This document shows positions 34,301 through 35,272 of a DNA stretch of 35,272 bases, one piece after another. Below the pieces are notes generated by a model that saw nothing but the letters and a program-made list of their open reading frames with translations, ran no database searches and was not told where the DNA came from. Source of the DNA: Lachnospiraceae bacterium (lineage in GTDB: Bacteria; Bacillota; Clostridia; Lachnospirales; Lachnospiraceae); contig JAIEEY010000454.1 in assembly GCA_029067205.1 (NCBI GenBank), positions 1 to 35,272 of the forward strand. The letters run 5' to 3'. Numbering within the stretch: the stretch's first letter is position 1; each line of letters opens with the position of its first letter. The position numbers and the translations under genes were made by a program.

Positions 34301-35272
34301 ATGATCACAGAAAACATTTCGACACTTGTAAACTATGGCATTGCAGCGGGACTTTTCGATGTATCCGACAGAATCTACATGACCAATGCACTCTTGGAGC
34401 TGTTCGGACTGGACGAGTATGAAGAACCAGAGAATCCGGCAGTGATAACAAATCCTGCGGAGTTTGATCTGGAAGGACTTTTAACGCAGATGCTTGACTA
34501 TGCAGTGGAGAAGGGGCTGCTTCCCGATGACAGTATTGTGTACAGGGATTTGTTTGACACAAAGATTATGGGGCTGTTGGTTCCGCGCCCATCAGATGTG
34601 ATTTGCAAGTTCCAGAAGCTTTATGATGAGGAAGGGGCAAAGGCTGCAACAGACTGGTATTATACATTTAGTCAGAATACGGACTATATCAGGCGTTATC
34701 GTATTGCGCGCGATATGAAGTGGAAGGCCGACACCGAGTATGGAGAGATGGATATCACAATCAATTTGTCCAAGCCTGAGAAAGATCCTAAGGCGATTGC
34801 AGCGGCAAAAAATGCAAAGCAGAGCGGGTATCCGAAATGTCAGCTCTGCATGGAGAACGAGGGCTATGCTGGAAGGGTGAACCACCCTGCGAGACAGAAC
34901 CACAGGATCATTCCAGTCACGATTCAGGGGAACAAATGGGGATTCCAGTACTCGCCGTATGTGTATTACAATGAGCACTGCATCGTATTTAACAGCAAGC
35001 ACATTCCCATGAAGATCGAACATGACACGTTTGTCAAGCTCTTCAATTTTGTGGAGCAGTTCCCGCATTATTTTGTAGGTTCTAACGCAGACCTTCCGAT
35101 CGTAGGCGGTTCCATCTTGAGTCATGACCATTTCCAGGGCGGAAATTATGAGTTTGCGATGGCGAAAGCACCAGTCGAGAAAGAATTTCAGATCAAAGGT
35201 TTTGAGGATATTGATACTTGTATTGTTAAATGGCCGATGTCAGTCATCAGACTTTCGCATAGGGATTACAAC
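34301..35272 (+). CDS. galT: UDP-glucose--hexose-1-phosphate uridylyltransferase, type 2 (partial)
   Basis: The first 324 codons are present; the usual Firmicutes enzyme is about 500 residues, so the 3' end lies outside. ATGGAGG precedes the ATG at 34301. It has the type-2 GalT character: PRPSDV, CQLCMENEGYAGR (metal-type Cys pair), FQYSPYVYYNEHCIVF and the nucleophile motif SHDHFQGG, which corresponds to HxHxQ with the catalytic His. It swaps UMP between UDP-glucose and galactose-1-phosphate in the Leloir pathway. It lies directly after the GH53 galactanase under the same predicted operator, so galactose from galactan would be fed to glycolysis. Confidence 0.94.
   Translation, partial: MITENISTLVNYGIAAGLFDVSDRIYMTNALLELFGLDEYEEPENPAVITNPAEFDLEGLLTQMLDYAVEKGLLPDDSIVYRDLFDTKIMGLLVPRPSDVICKFQKLYDEEGAKAATDWYYTFSQNTDYIRRYRIARDMKWKADTEYGEMDITINLSKPEKDPKAIAAAKNAKQSGYPKCQLCMENEGYAGRVNHPARQNHRIIPVTIQGNKWGFQYSPYVYYNEHCIVFNSKHIPMKIEHDTFVKLFNFVEQFPHYFVGSNADLPIVGGSILSHDHFQGGNYEFAMAKAPVEKEFQIKGFEDIDTCIVKWPMSVIRLSHRDYN

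Noticed and set aside
1..35272. CRISPR array, tRNA, rRNA, prophage or toxin-antitoxin/defence island
   Set aside because: No regularly spaced direct repeats, no T-arm-like tRNA signatures, no phage or transposase genes, and the Uma2-family gene has no partner suggesting a defence system.

Overview
The window reads as chromosomal DNA of an anaerobic, low-to-moderate GC Firmicute, most likely a gut or rumen Lachnospiraceae relative. This rests on protein types (M3-type [FeFe] hydrogenase, DUF4250, GerMN lipoprotein, DUF4422 protein, type-2 GalT, GH53 galactanase, BspA-like leucine-rich repeats), strong AGGAGG-type ribosome binding sites and sigma-A-like promoters. Assignment is by recognition only; no search was run.

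Region 1-3140 holds two tandem paralogues with C-terminal BspA-type leucine-rich repeats (the first cut by the window edge) and a deleted VOC/glyoxalase remnant. Region 3145-10383 is a run of single-function genes: a DUF3788/DUF3795 protein, an Fpg/Nei-like protein missing key catalytic residues, a GNAT acetyltransferase, an EamA transporter, a chemoreceptor with almost no ectodomain, an M18 aminopeptidase and a Uma2-family protein. Region 10540-14264 is an operon with its own promoter, operator-like palindrome and terminator: a NuoF-fragment/GltD-like flavoprotein overlapping an [FeFe] hydrogenase gene. Region 14297-18267 has a frameshifted small membrane protein gene, a DUF4422 protein and a hybrid histidine kinase.

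Region 18381-25978 is a dense co-directional block: ComEA-like lipoprotein, OmpR-type response regulator, sensor kinase, GerMN lipoprotein, ComEC, HolA and a DUF4250 protein. Region 26008-28842 is an iron/cobalamin-type ABC importer whose binding-protein gene converges on the permease/ATPase genes with overlapping stop codons. Region 29029-31529 holds a polysaccharide deacetylase, an unrecognised helical protein and a nucleotide-sugar epimerase pseudogene. Region 31801-35272 holds a PfkB sugar kinase and then a galactan cluster: LacI-type operator, cytoplasmic GH53 endo-galactanase and galT (cut by the window end).

The most interesting signals are non-coding. (1) A MITE with about 30-bp terminal inverted repeats is present twice, both times in a CTAG target. 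The second copy is an exact 96-bp deletion derivative between 7-bp direct repeats and sits inside the dead epimerase gene. (2) A two-hairpin leader ending in the ribosome binding site precedes two unrelated genes (GNAT and comEC), with one stem kept by compensating and wobble pairs. (3) A 14-bp palindrome TGTAAG-NN-CTTACA lies upstream of both the hydrogenase operon and the sugar kinase gene. (4) A small inverted-repeat family with AGGAACTGTA ends is scattered in intergenic gaps. I see no convincing defence island, CRISPR array, tRNA or rRNA gene, and no complete transposase.
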